From: Chara braunii | Lineage: Eukaryota > Streptophyta > Charophyceae > Charales > Characeae | Reading direction: 5' to 3' | Length of the DNA: 57,074 nt | Assembly: GCA_003427395.1 (NCBI GenBank) | Contig: BFEA01000372.1 | Coordinates: forward strand, 1,002,969 to 1,060,042 | In this document: one piece after another, positions 1 to 10,149 of the stretch | Layout of the letters: each line of letters starts with the position of its first letter | Numbering within the stretch: the stretch's first letter is position 1 | Made by a program: the position numbers and the translations under genes | Notes under the pieces: model-generated | Seen by the model: only the letters and a program-made list of their open reading frames with translations | What the model was told of the DNA's origin: nothing | The model's database searches: none

Positions 1-68
1 AAGGAGAAAAGACCTCCAGAAAATCTGAATAAAACACTATGCTGTGCAGAATTTTATTTATTTATTTA

Positions 69-134
69 CTAGGCTACCAACCGGGGCCCCCAGGTCCCGG
101 GTGGCCAGCCCGTGCAAGGACCAGGGTAGGTCCC

Positions 135-166
<32 letters not shown>

Positions 167-334
167 AAAAAATCGAAAAAAAGATTATGTTATGCAGAAA
201 AATAAACTGAACAAGTTTTGCCTCACGGTCACATCAAAATTCTGCACCAAATTTAGAAACAAAAATAAAATTTAAAAATAATTTTTTTTTTGGCCTGGCC
301 GGGCAAGTGACCCCGGGCCACTCTGGTAGCCTAG
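69..334. mobile_element. Small foldback element with CTAGGCTACCA termini
   Basis: The left end reads CTAGGCTACCA and the right end reads its reverse complement TGGTAGCCTAG. The adjoining GC-rich stretches (about 80-125 and 288-325) are also roughly complementary. The core is AT-rich, with a poly(A) run at about 136-163 and a poly(T) run near 281-291. There is no coding potential. This looks like a non-autonomous terminal-inverted-repeat element. Flanks are AT-rich, so a target duplication cannot be called with confidence. Confidence 0.5.
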
Positions 335-486
335 GTTTAAATCGATTTTAGTTTTAATTTTTTAGAAATCTTAAACAAAGTCGGATTCAAAAAAAAAAAA
401 ATGTAGGAGTGTAGGGTTTTTCAAGCCATACACCCCCATATTTTTGTATTTTCTTTTTACATATTTCTAGGGGGGGGAAACAAATA

Positions 487-606
487 TTGAAAAACCAGGC
501 CCCGGACTGGGCCTCATCGGCCGAGGCCGCGGCCGAGAATCTCGGCCGCAGCGACCGAAAATCTCGGCCGCAGCGGCCGAAATGCCTGTGGCCTAGGCCG
601 CGAGTG
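487..606. repeat. GC-rich GGCCG-type local repeat
   Basis: Short tandem and palindromic repeats of the type AATCTCGGCCGCAGCG, at least two copies, inside a stretch much richer in GC than its flanks. It creates long spurious open frames on both strands. No function is evident. Confidence 0.6.
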
Positions 607-1151
607 TCACATAGCTCTCTTCTATCATTATTGCTCTCTCCAGATTCTCTCATGTCCTGTGTAGGAAGCCTTGTTTTGATCAGCGCCTCCCTCTCTTCTA
701 TCATTATTGCCCTCTTCTCTTCATCAACCAGCTACAGTTGCACTTCAAATGCCTCAATTTCCTCCTTCGTTTCATCTTCAAGCCGCTCAAGGTCAAAATC
801 AAAATGAGCAGCCCAGACTGCAGCATCCTCTTCATCCAATTTCAAAGCGGACTCATAACTGCGTCCTGCTTCTTCTGCCCTAGGAAGCACATACTCCACC
901 ATACCCTCTTCTCTGATCTACACACACAAATCCAACGTCTCCTCTTCTTCTTCAATCTTTTTCTTTTCTTCTTCCAACTGCTTCCACATCTTTTCTCCTA
1001 TTTTCCTCTTCTCTTCCTCCAACTTCTTCAACTTTTCTTCCATTTTCTTTGCTTTCTCCTCTTTCTTCTCTTTCAACCGCCAATCTACTTCCGCCTGTTC
1101 CTCCGCTGTGTATGGCTTAGTGACTTTGACTGACTTTGTGACCACGGTCAT
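607..1151 (-). pseudogene. Charged coiled-coil protein fragment, broken by two stops
   Basis: One reading frame runs on the minus strand from ATG at 1151 to about 607 and is interrupted only by two in-frame stops, near 918 and near 732. The first ~75 residues begin MTVVTKSVKVTKPYTAEEQ and go into a K/E-rich heptad-like coiled coil with EEK, KKLEEE and KKIEEEEE runs. After the first stop the frame continues as acidic sequence (EEGMVEYVLPRAEEAG, then repeated E/D). The same frame surviving across both stops is good evidence of a decayed gene. I do not recognise a family. A Gag-like N-terminal region of a retrotransposon is one possibility, but no CCHC, protease or RT is adjacent. A 74-bp direct duplication (617-645 and 691-720) lies at the C-terminal end. 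Confidence 0.45.
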
Positions 1152-1205
1152 CCTAGTGGTCCGGTGGAATCCCAGCAGAAAAATAAATTGCAAAGGGGCA
1201 ACCAT

Positions 1206-1550
1206 ATGACAGATAGAAAGAGGAGTGCAAATATTGGGTAATCATTCATGGTGAGATATCAGTACAACGGTAAGTGTGCTTTACCTCTTCACCATGTAGA
1301 TTTACCCCTCAACCTCCTAATATCAACACTTAGCTACTTGAATCGGGGTCTAACTCGAACTTGATGGGATGACTTCTATAGTACTCGACCTACAACAACC
1401 ATCACCAAGAAAGTATGTGGAATTTTCACAAAAAACAGCAAAAGGATTCAACAGGCGAGGATGAGGGCAGAAAACACTTCACTTGGGTCTGCACAGTGCC
1501 ACTCCCCGCCGATCTTGGTTGAGAGATGGTTAACGGGTCCTTTAGTATTC
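1206..1550. other. Stretch with no recognised feature
   Basis: Unique-looking sequence between the broken coiled-coil ORF and the inverted-unit array. I see no ORF of note, no structured repeat and no tRNA-like motif. Confidence 0.5.
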
Positions 1551-4260
1551 AGCGTGTACATTAGAGTGTGTTCAACGTTCATACACACTCGGACATAAAC
1601 ACTCAAACAAGGGAGGTCTACTTCAACATTTTGAAGACTCAGACATGGGAGGTGCAAACCTAGAGACGTCGTGTCGGTTCAACGTCTTCAATGGATTCAC
1701 CACTTTAGAAAGTTTTAAAAAATCAGCATTTTTATGAGCTTACAGAGGGGGGGAAGGGTTTCAAAATCTTCATCTTCAACGTTCCCACACACACGGATGA
1801 AAGGGGGTGTAGTTCAAAATCTTCAGCATTTTCACCACTTCAGAATCTTCAAAATCTTCAACATTACTACACACTCATACATTGAGACGAATGTTGAAGA
1901 TTTTGAACCCCCCACCAACCTCACAGGGGTAGGCATGGGGGGGGGGGGTTCAGAATCTTCTCCGTTTTCACCACTTCATAATTTTCAGAATCTTCAGTGT
2001 TCTACACCCTCGGAGAGCGGGGGTGTAGTTCAGAATTTTCAGCATGTTCAGAATCTTCACGATCTTCAACGTTTTTCTACACTTAGATAGAGGGGTAGAT
2101 GTTCAAGATTTCGAAAATTATAAAGTGGTGAAAAAATCGAAGGTTTTGAACACCCTTCCCTTAAAGAAAAAAAACAGGCGGAGGCACTGGAGGGGAGGAG
2201 GGGGAGGGTAGAATCTTCAGCATTTTCACCACTTCAAAATTTTCAGAATCTTCAACGTTCCTACACACTCAGACAAGAGGGGTGTGCATAGAGTGCGTTC
2301 AACAGTCATAGACACTCGGATATAAACACTCGAACAGAGGAGGTGTACTTCAACATTTTGAAGACTCAGACAAGGGAGGTATAAACCTAAAGATGTGGGG
2401 TTGTTTCAACGTCTTCAATGGATTCATCACTTCAATATGCTCAAAAACTTCAGCAGTCTTACAAACTTAAAGAACGGGGAGGGGGGTTCAGAATCTTCAA
2501 CATTTTCACCACTTCAGAATTTTTAGAATCTTCAGCATTCCTCCATACTCGGACGAAAGGTTGTGTAGTTCATAGTTTTCAGTATCTTCACCACTTCAGG
2601 ATCTTAAGAATTTTCAATATTTCTACATACTTATTCAAGTGGACGAACGCTGAAGATTCTGAAAATTTTGAACTGTTGAAAACGGAGAAAATTTTGACCC
2701 CCCCCCCTACCTAACAGGAGGAGGCACGGAGGAGGGGTTCAAAACCTTCAGCGTTTTCACCACTTCAGAATTTTCATTGTTCTACACACTCGGATAGAGA
2801 GGGGTATACATCAGAATTTTCAGCATCCTCACCACTTCAGAATCTTCTGAATCTTCAGCGTTTCTATACACTAATATAGCGGGGTAGACGCTGAAGATTC
2901 CAAAAATTTTGAAGTGGTGAAAACGTCGAAGATTTTGAACCCCCTCTCCTTAAAGAAACAAAACAGGCGGAGGGGAGGGGGAGGGTTAAAATCTTCAGCA
3001 TGTTCACCACTTTATAATTTTCAGAATCTTCAGCGTTAGGAGGGTGTACTTCATAATTTTCAGCATCTTTACCACTTAAGGATCTTCAGAATCTTCAGTG
3101 TTTCTCTACACTTTGAAAGGGGGGTAGACGCTAAGGATTTCGAAAACTATGAAGTGGTGAAAATGTCGAAGATTTTGAACACCCTTCCCTTAAAGAAACA
3201 AAACAAGTGGAGGCAGTGTGTATGTGGGGGGGGGGTATCACAATCTTCAACATTTTCACCACTTCAAAATTTTCAGAATCTTCAGCGTTTCTACCCACTC
3301 GGACAAGAGGGGTGTACATAAAGCGCGTTCAACGGTCATACACATTGGACATAAACACTCGAACAAAGGAAATGTACTTCAACATTATGAAGATTCAAAC
3401 ATGGGAGATACAAGCTTAGAGACGTGGGGTGGGTTCAGCGTCTAGAATGGATTCACCACTTCAGAATGCAAAAAAACTTCAACATTTTTACAAGCTTAGA
3501 GAGGGGCGGGGGTTTCAAAATCTTCAACCTTTTCACTACTTCAAGATTTCCAGAATCTTCAGCATTCCTACATACGCGGACGAAAAGGGGTGTAGTTCAG
3601 AGTTTTCAGTATCTTCACCACTTCAAAATCTTCGGAATCTTCAATATTTCTACATACTCATACAAGTGGACGGACGTTGAAGATTCTAAAAATTTTAAAC
3701 TGTTGAAAACGCTGAAGATTCTGAAACCCTCCCACCTGACAGGAGGAGGCACGGGGGAGGGTTTAGAATCTTCTGCGTTTTCACCACTTTCAAATTTTCA
3801 ACGTACTCGGGTAGAAAGGGGTGCATTTAAGAATTTTCATCATTCTCACCACTTCAGAATCTTCAGAATCTTCAGAATCTTGAGCGTTTCTATACACTTA
3901 TATGCGGGTAGACGCTGAAGATTCAAAAATTTCTGAAGTGGTGAAAACGTCGAAGATTTTGAACCCCCTCTCCTTAAAGAAACAAAACAGGCGGAGGCAG
4001 GGGGGGGTGTCAAAATCTTCAGCATTTTCACCACTTCACAATTTTCAGAATGTTCAGCGTTTCTACACACTCGGACAAGGGGGTGTACTTCAAAATTTTT
4101 AGCATTTTCACCACTTCAGAATCTTCAAAATCTTCAGCGTTTCTATACACTCAAACATGGGGGCAAATGTTAAATATTTTGAAGATTTATTTAATGTAGG
4201 GGCATTCAACATTTTCAACACTTCTAATATCGTTGAAACTCAACTTCAAAGAATTTCAAA
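1551..4260. repeat. Higher-order array of inverted ~240-bp modules
   Basis: The array is built from modules like TTCACCACTTCAGAATCTTC followed by CAGCGTTTCTACACACTCGG, in both orientations. Reverse-orientation modules (GCTGAAGATTC or a close variant) start at about 2649, 2890, 3130, 3676 and 3914, so the basic period is close to 240 bp. A longer spacer block with TTCAACGTTCATACACACTC or variants recurs at about 1571, 2298 and 3328 (steps of ~727 and ~1030 bp), giving a higher-order structure. Adjacent forward and reverse modules can pair into long hairpins. ORFs across it, with repeating NAEDSENFEVVK-like peptides, are read-through of the repeat and not genes. Confidence 0.85.
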
Positions 4261-4363
4261 AATGTTGAAAGTTCTCCGCTTCAAAATTAGTTTCAACGAA
4301 GATTCGGAGTGTCGTTGACCACGTGTGTCTTGATCTGCCGTAGATACATAGGTCCCACTCCAA

Positions 4364-4394
<31 letters not shown>

Positions 4395-4411
4395 GAANAA
4401 ACTCCCTTCCA

Positions 4412-4449
4412 GTGCTAGTGGTGCCGGAAAGAGCAGACACCACTAGCAC
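4412..4449 (-). other. Terminal stem-loop of the LINE 3' tail (copy 1)
   Basis: Perfect 12-bp inverted repeat: GTGCTAGTGGTG at 4412-4423 and CACCACTAGCAC at 4438-4449, next to the poly(T). It is followed by the family-wide core ATTGGTGGGGAGCATCACC. The same position holds a stem-loop in other copies at 19.68, 24.78 and, more weakly, 31.23 and 44.73 kb. In stringent-type LINEs the RT recognises such 3' structures; that role here is inference. Confidence 0.7.
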
Positions 4450-4560
4450 CTGAGGAGAGACTCCATTTATTGGTGGGGAGCATCACCTGCTGGAAAACGG
4501 GTCCAGCATCCAGATACAGAAAAAATTTGGAGTATGTCAGGAAAAAAGGAGCGGGAGTCT

Positions 4561-5160
4561 CCTGCCAACATTGATTACTCTGGAATCCGGAGAATTGACT
4601 GGGCAGGAGTTTTAAAAAAAGAAAATAACCTCTTCGCCTTGAACCAGGCGCCAAATGTTTGCTGCTAAAAAACTAGCTATTCCCCTTCTGCTGATCTCCA
4701 ACTGCAACCTCGAACATTCAAGGGACCAGCGTCCCCTGCTGGAAAACGGGTCCAGCGTCCCCTATTCACAGTGAATCAAGAGGGAGTTTAAGAAGATGTC
4801 AGGACCGTAGACTGAGGACCGACCTGCCAGCATTGATTGCTCTGTTCTCCAAAGGTTTAACTGTGCAGGTTATCGAGGGTGACTGAGAAGGAGTTTTGAA
4901 AAAGGAAAAGAACCTCTTCGCCTTGAACCAGACGCCAAATGTCTGCTGCTAAAAAACTAGCTTTTCCCCTTCTGCCGATCTGCAACTGCAACCTCTAACA
5001 TTGAAGGGACCAGTGTCCCCTGCTGGAAAACGGGTCCAGCGTCCCCTATTCACAGTGAATCAAGAGGGAGTTTAAGAAGATGTCAGGACTGTAGACTGAG
5101 GACCGACCTGCCAACATTGATTGCTCTGTCCTCCAAAGGTTTAACTGTTCAGGTTATCGA
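4561..5160 (-). repeat. 284-bp tandem units in the LINE-1 3'UTR
   Basis: About two and a half copies. CCTGCCARCATTGATT begins at 4561, 4823 and 5107; the last step is exactly 284 bp and the first is 262 bp. CCTCTTCGCCTTGAACCA begins at 4629 and 4913, again 284 bp apart. Each unit carries the hairpin motif GCTGGAAAACGGGTCCAGC (4738 and 5022; a further copy is at 4489). Copy number probably varies between elements by unequal exchange or RT slippage. Confidence 0.85.
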
Positions 5161-5389
5161 GGGGGGAGGATAATATCTCTTTGCCTTGCATCAGCCACCA
5201 GGAGCTATGCAGGGTTTTGAAGGCCCTCCGCTTCTTCAGACTGCACCAGACCATCGGATCAGTCGTGCTTTCTTGGCAGCTATGAATCCTTGCCGATGTT
5301 TCCATGTGCTGCTTGTCAACTCGCCGCTTGCTTTCTTGCGCTTGTCGGTCCTCAGTCCTGCGTGAGGCCTTTCTCATTTTGCATCGTAC

Positions 5390-6990
5390 CATTGCATGTC
5401 GACCATCGCCAGCTGGTGGGGTGGAAATGGGTCGGGGAAATCTGTAGGTGGTCATAGTGGTATTTCCTGTCCCACCGTATTCCATTCTCTGAAGTTGATG
5501 GAGTAATCTCTTCTGGACTCATCACGGTCGCATTTCTGGGCAGGCTTGTCGTCCCATCGGACGAATGCGATCCAACCCCCGTTCTAATTGCGCAACCAGT
5601 CCCCAGAGAACTTCTGAATTGCTTGTGTTATGTCCTTTGATGTATGAAACAACTCAAGTTGGTTTTTAACTTTTTGCCACTGTACTCTGAGTTATTGTTG
5701 GATATATTGCTTTATCATGTTTGATACCTCTTCCCCGGCTATGCGGACCCCCTCTATTGCGTGGGTGCAGCGTTTTCTCCAAAGGGCCCACATGACTGCT
5801 CTCTTTCCTAACTTGAACATATTATTTTTGAAGACATTGTCAGTGGGGGAGGACCATGTTTCACATAGTATGGTTTTCCAGTCCCATGGCCAGTTGGAGC
5901 CGGTATCCAACTTGGACCAGATTTTGTCCCACCATCGCCACGTAAGCACCGCCCCCGAACACTGCATGAATATGTGCTTTATAGTTTCCGGGATTCTGCG
6001 GGAGGGGAAGACGGTGTGGCACGATCTGCACCACGGTAGCGCCCGACCCTTTTGCTCTAGATATGTACGATCTATCAGCCAATCCTTCGTGGGCAAGCAA
6101 CGATGTTCTATCTGCCATTGTAGTGAGGCCATCTTCGCTGGTCTGGACCTTGTGGTAGTGAACCATCGAATGGGGCGGATTGCCTCTGTTCCTACATTCA
6201 GATGAGATCTCCATCGGGCCTTCACCGTTTCCTTTATATTCACTTTTGGACGCAGCAGGCGATAGGTAGCCTTCACCGTTAAGGTGTGTAATTTTAAGCT
6301 TTCCTCCGTCTTGCGTTTTTGCGGGGGGGACCACTGCCATTCCTCGGGATCAAAGGGAAGTTAAACTATAGGAATGTCTGACTGATATGCGATCCATGCA
6401 TCTTTGTCCCACAACACCCGGATTTTGTTCAGATCTGAATTCCTGCACCTTCTCACCACATTTGGAGTGTAGCGGGTGAGCACATTGTCCTTGCCAATGT
6501 GGAAGAGATTGGTCAGGGTTTCATCCGCCCGTACCTCTATCATGTTGCCTACACTCTCCGGATCTCCCGAGGCGGTTACCCAGTCCCCTTCTGTCAGCCG
6601 CGACCCTTTGCGCAAGATACGGACCCACTCTAGGGGAATAGCAAAAATCAAGGTTTCGATGTGCTCTTCGATTTTGTGGCAATACTTTAGTGTGGTCTTT
6701 AGTTGCTGCACAAATTTTCAGTCTCCCACTCGTATGTCCCATATATCTTTTATTCTGGTTATACATTTTTTGACCCAGCTATTCCATTGGGTACTTGAGC
6801 TGCAATACTTTGCTGTTCCGGTCCGTTATTTTTCTGTTGTCGAAAAGGGGTTGGCGCGCCACCTCTTCCCACCTCGTTGGTGGGGGTTTGTCGGGTAGCG
6901 GCAGTTGGCGCCAGGCTTTCACGACCCGGACCCAGAAGTCATCCATGACCAAATCCGAGCGGGTTGTGTCTCGGCCCGGAGCTTGCCCGT
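5390..6990 (-). pseudogene. LINE-1 ORF2 C-terminal part (linker and zf-RVT)
   Basis: Reading 6990 to 5390 on the minus strand, several frames give the ORF2 region after the RT. About 6950-6720 is the linker with WRQLPLPDK and WEEVARQPLFDN. 6711-6361 continues it with AIPLEWVRILRKGSRL and EGDWV. 6276-5692 is an open 194-codon frame with SLQWQIEHRCLPTKDWLIDR, then WCRSC and, after a gap, ETIKHIFMQC, which is the CCHC pattern of the zf-RVT domain, then WRWWDKIW. The tail near 5400-5480 matches the DFPDPFPPH C-terminus of LINE-6 but in another frame. The many frame changes mark it as dead. Homologous blocks in LINE-2, -3 and -6 give the order independently. Confidence 0.9.
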
Positions 6991-7913
6991 TGTCGGGCGG
7001 CTGCCTACCAGCCGAGGGCTTTTCTTTTTAAAATCAAAAAAAAATTGAACCTTTTTTTTGTTTTTTTTGCGGGCTTTATGTGTGCATGCCTGTGATTATG
7101 AGGATTGTGGGTGACCCTGAGTTTCCGGGACTCCATACTAACCCTTCGACAGACTGGAGTGATGGTTCAAGCCATGGTCGCGAGCGGGACAGCGCGGATT
7201 CCAAAAATTGGAGTTTTTTTGAGACCAGGGTCAGGGGAACAAGCACTGACGGTGGACTTTGGGGCTGCGGCTTGATGGGTTCCGAAAAGATGGCAGATCC
7301 CGTATCGACGACTTTGGAGGTCTACAACGGGCAGGTGCGAACGACGCATAGGGAAATGGGAGCTGTGTGGCGAGCTCTCTGAGGTATATCAAGTTGAGAG
7401 GAAAAGAGGCAGGAAAAATCGGGTTCAGAGGGAGATACTACGGGGAGAAAACGGGGGGAAGGGATTGGTGGACAAAGAAGGTAAGAAGATCAGCGTTGCG
7501 AAGAAGCAAGAAGATCGGGGGGGGGGAAATCCGCGAACTCGAGCTTGTCCAAAACGGTTAAGTAGGGGAGAGCGCGCACGCTCTCGTAATAACTGTCCCA
7601 CGGTGGAGCCCTGATTGGAATTTGAGGCACGCATGAATGGGGTAGACTTAGACAGTGGAGGAAGGCTGCGGGAGAGTTCAAGAAGGGAAGGCGGGAACAC
7701 TAAATGATGCGCTGGCCAGGGAGGAGGGAAAATGGATCGCTGGAAAACTTTGAAAAAGGAAACGGGAGCCAGTGAAGACGCGCGGGACCGGTGCCATCGA
7801 TCCTAAGAGAGATGAAAGGAGCTCTATGGTTGGTCGAAGGAAGATGGAGTAGTTGCGGTGTCGAGGGGAGGAGGGAGACTTCAAAAATTTTCGCCACGAA
7901 CGGCAGGAAGTCA

Positions 7914-7914
<1 letters not shown>

Positions 7915-7976
<62 letters not shown>
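7915..7976. repeat. (AT)n microsatellite
   Basis: About 30 perfect AT repeats. They produce the artefactual poly(IY) peptides seen in frames on both strands. Confidence 0.98.
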
Positions 7977-7980
<4 letters not shown>

Positions 7981-9082
7981 TTTTATTTTTTCTCTTGTCG
8001 GGAGGAGTAGTGTGATTGGTTTCGGTGGATTTGCCAAGGATCGGGGAAGGGAATTGTGAGCAAGAAAGGGAGTATAAGAAGGGGAGGAGAGCTGCAGAAG
8101 GGAAGGAGGACGGATGTACGATAGCGCACGGGAACTGAGCACGAACGCGAGCGCACTCTGTTCGCAAGCGGCGTGAGGCCTAGAGGCTTGGCGTTCATGG
8201 ACGCGACATCGCCTGCCTGGGAGCGGTAATTCGACCGAGGAAGCCTCGCCCGGGAACGGGCCATCACCCGAACTGTCCCGTGAGGGAAGCTTCAAGAGAG
8301 ACAGAGAGAGAGAGAGGGAAGGGAGAGAGAGGGAGAGAGTGAGAAAGCGCTAGCGCCCTGGAGGATTGTAAGCTCGCAAGCGGCTGGCTCTGCGCCCGAC
8401 GCCTGATCAGCCAAGCGGCGCGCACCACCAGGGAATCGACTCGGTGGGCGGGGTCACCGCGAACAGATGCTCAGAGGAAGGGCACTCGTACGAGTACGGC
8501 TGAAAGAGCGACCGCTGTCGCACGACACCGGCGGCGGAGCGTTGGAAGACGAGAACGCCCTGCGCCCTTCGCGCCGTTCGCGGGTGAAGCACGGATCGGA
8601 CTGCGCGTCGAGTAGTCGGGTGAGAGTGAGAGAGGGAAAGAGAGAGAGAGCGAGAGCGGGAAAAGGGAGAGAAAAGGATTGGAAAAGAAGGAGGAGGAGA
8701 ACGTAAACGAGAGAGAGGGAGCGAAGGGGAAGCGAAAGGGAGGGAAGCAGAGACAGGAAGGGATGAAAGGTACGAGAAAAGCGGCGGATCCCGCAGACAC
8801 GAGCAGTAGGTAGCTGCAGTTGGAGCAAGGAGAACAACAGGTACCCACGAGCGGAGAGAGAAGGAAAAAGAGGGAGGGTGAGAGAAAGTTGAAAGAGGTA
8901 AGAAACAAGTCGGGTGCGGACGGGTAAGCTCGTGCCGTCGACCTCATAGGGTTCCTAGTCAAAGGCGCCCCGAACGTTTTCGTGAGTTGGGCCGGAGGTC
9001 TGCAGTCATCACGCGTTCGAGCAAGCAGTTCCTTTTGAAGCACTACAAATGTTGTTTCGAACTACTGCTGGCCAGAGCGCCG

Positions 9083-9862
9083 GGCACTGCGGGGCGTTTT
9101 CAAAAACATTGGGCTCAATTGGAGTTGGCCGCGCGGGATTACTCTTGATCAGACCGCGGTTCGGGGGTCGGACTGCGACTCACGCGGCGTGTGGTTTTGA
9201 AAGTGCTGTCTCGATTACTCTTGGGCAGGGTGAGGCTTACTGTGCGTCGTTTTCCAAAATACTGGGTTTGAGTCGGCTCGCTAAGTGTCATTGTTCTGAA
9301 TAACTTTCGGTGTGCAGGTGTTGTTCGAATTGGGCTTGACTTGGGCAAACGGCTGCTTACTGTGCGTCGTTTTCCAAAATACTGGGTTCGAGTCGGCTCG
9401 CTAAGTGTCATTGTTCTGAATAACTTTCGGTGTGCAGGTGCTGTTCGAATTGGGCTTGACTTGGGCAAACGACTGCTTACAGTGCGTCGTTTTCCAAAAT
9501 GTTGGGTTTGAGTCGGCTCACTAAGTCTCATTGTTCCGAATAACGTTCGGTGTGCTGGTGCTGTTCGAATTGGGCTTGACTTGGGCAAACAGCAGCTCAC
9601 TGTGCGTCGTTTTCCAAAATACAGGGTTTTGAGTTGTCTCGCTAAGTATCATTGTTCGGAATAACTCTCGGTTCGCTGGTGCTGTTCGAGTTGGCCTTGA
9701 CTTAGGCTAACTACAAGCTTACTGCGCATCGTTTTCCAAAGTACCGGGTTTGAGTTAGCTCGCTGGGTGCCATTATTTTGGATAGCTCTCGGTCTGCTGG
9801 TGCTAGTCGAATAGGCCTTGACCTGGGCAGACTGCAGCTTACTGAGCGTCGTTTGAGAGCGC
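9083..9862. repeat. 120-bp minisatellite
   Basis: TGCGTCGTTTTCCAAAAT or a close variant begins near 9242, 9362, 9482, 9602, 9722 and 9842, a strict 120-bp period with about one base of drift at the end. A more diverged unit begins near 9083. Within a unit the order is GTCGTTTTCCAAA, GGGTTTGAGTCGGCTCGC, ATTGTTCTGAATAACT, then TTGGGCTTGACTTGGGCAAA. Central units are most alike and the edges most diverged, as expected for a tandem array. Confidence 0.9.
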
Positions 9863-10149
9863 CACCGGTGGCGGCGTAGTTGGTCCGAACTACTCCTCGG
9901 TCTCGACTGGCGATGTGTTGGGGTGAGGGAGAGAAACCCGTGCTATAGGGCGGCGTTGAAGGGCGTACTCACGAGTCCTTGGGCCCAAAAGGAATGGGCG
10001 CCCGCAGGGTTTGAGTGGAGGTACCTGGTGGACTCGCCGGAGGCCGTCGCGACCCCCACCTGCGTGCCCAGAAAGAAACAAAAGGGGGGGGGCTAGTCCG
10101 GCAAGGTGCGAGGGGCGGGACGAGATAGAGGGACTCCCCGAGTCCCCGA
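9863..10149. other. Right margin of the LINE-1-splitting segment
   Basis: GC-rich sequence between the minisatellite and the resumption of LINE-1 coding sequence. Frames through it are open on both strands only because of base composition. Nothing is recognised. Confidence 0.45.

Larger units (their letters stand above)
4366..6990 (-). mobile_element. LINE-1, 3' part: linker, zf-RVT, 3'UTR, poly(A)
   Basis: A minus-strand non-LTR retrotransposon remnant. Its poly(A) tail appears as the T-run at about 4366-4394, with an ambiguous base at 4398. Upstream come a stem-loop 3' tail, a tandemly repeated 3'UTR and the C-terminal part of ORF2. The coding match breaks at about 6990 and resumes at about 10150, so an unrelated ~3.15-kb segment sits inside the element. 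The 3'UTR closely resembles that of LINE-6 (44.45-44.81 kb), placing the two in one subfamily. Confidence 0.85.
6991..10149. other. Unrecognised ~3.15-kb segment splitting LINE-1
   Basis: The LINE-1 coding match stops after the WTVPR motif near 10150 and resumes at ...SDLVMDDFW near 6970, so everything between is foreign to the LINE. It contains an (AT)n tract, purine-rich GA stretches (about 8295-8345 and 8620-8760) and the 120-bp minisatellite. The open frames inside are low complexity (R/S/P- or Y/I-rich) and differ from strand to strand, so I call no gene. No clear terminal inverted repeats or target duplication could be found by eye. It may be an inserted element or the product of a rearrangement. 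Confidence 0.5.

Noticed and set aside
1734-4102. Repeated 60-164 codon frames with similar peptides, a possible repeat protein
   Set aside because: The peptides come from a foldback satellite; equivalent frames occur in both orientations and are broken by indels.
1551-4260. CRISPR-like array
   Set aside because: Units are long, alternately inverted and diverged, without uniform short repeats and spacers, in a eukaryotic context.
5717-6205. 162-codon plus-strand frame
   Set aside because: Antisense shadow of the LINE-1 zf-RVT region, which is supported by homologous copies on the minus strand.
7678-8295. 205-codon minus frame and its overlaps
   Set aside because: Contains a poly(IY) run from the (AT)n microsatellite and low-complexity flanks; similar frames exist in other registers.
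8471-9043. 190-codon minus frame rich in L, S and F
   Set aside because: Product of the purine-rich GA tract; overlapping frames are equally open.
9139-9600. 153-codon minus frame with repeated RTVSSRLPKSSPIRT
   Set aside because: Read-through of the 120-bp minisatellite, whose period is a multiple of three and so keeps any frame open.
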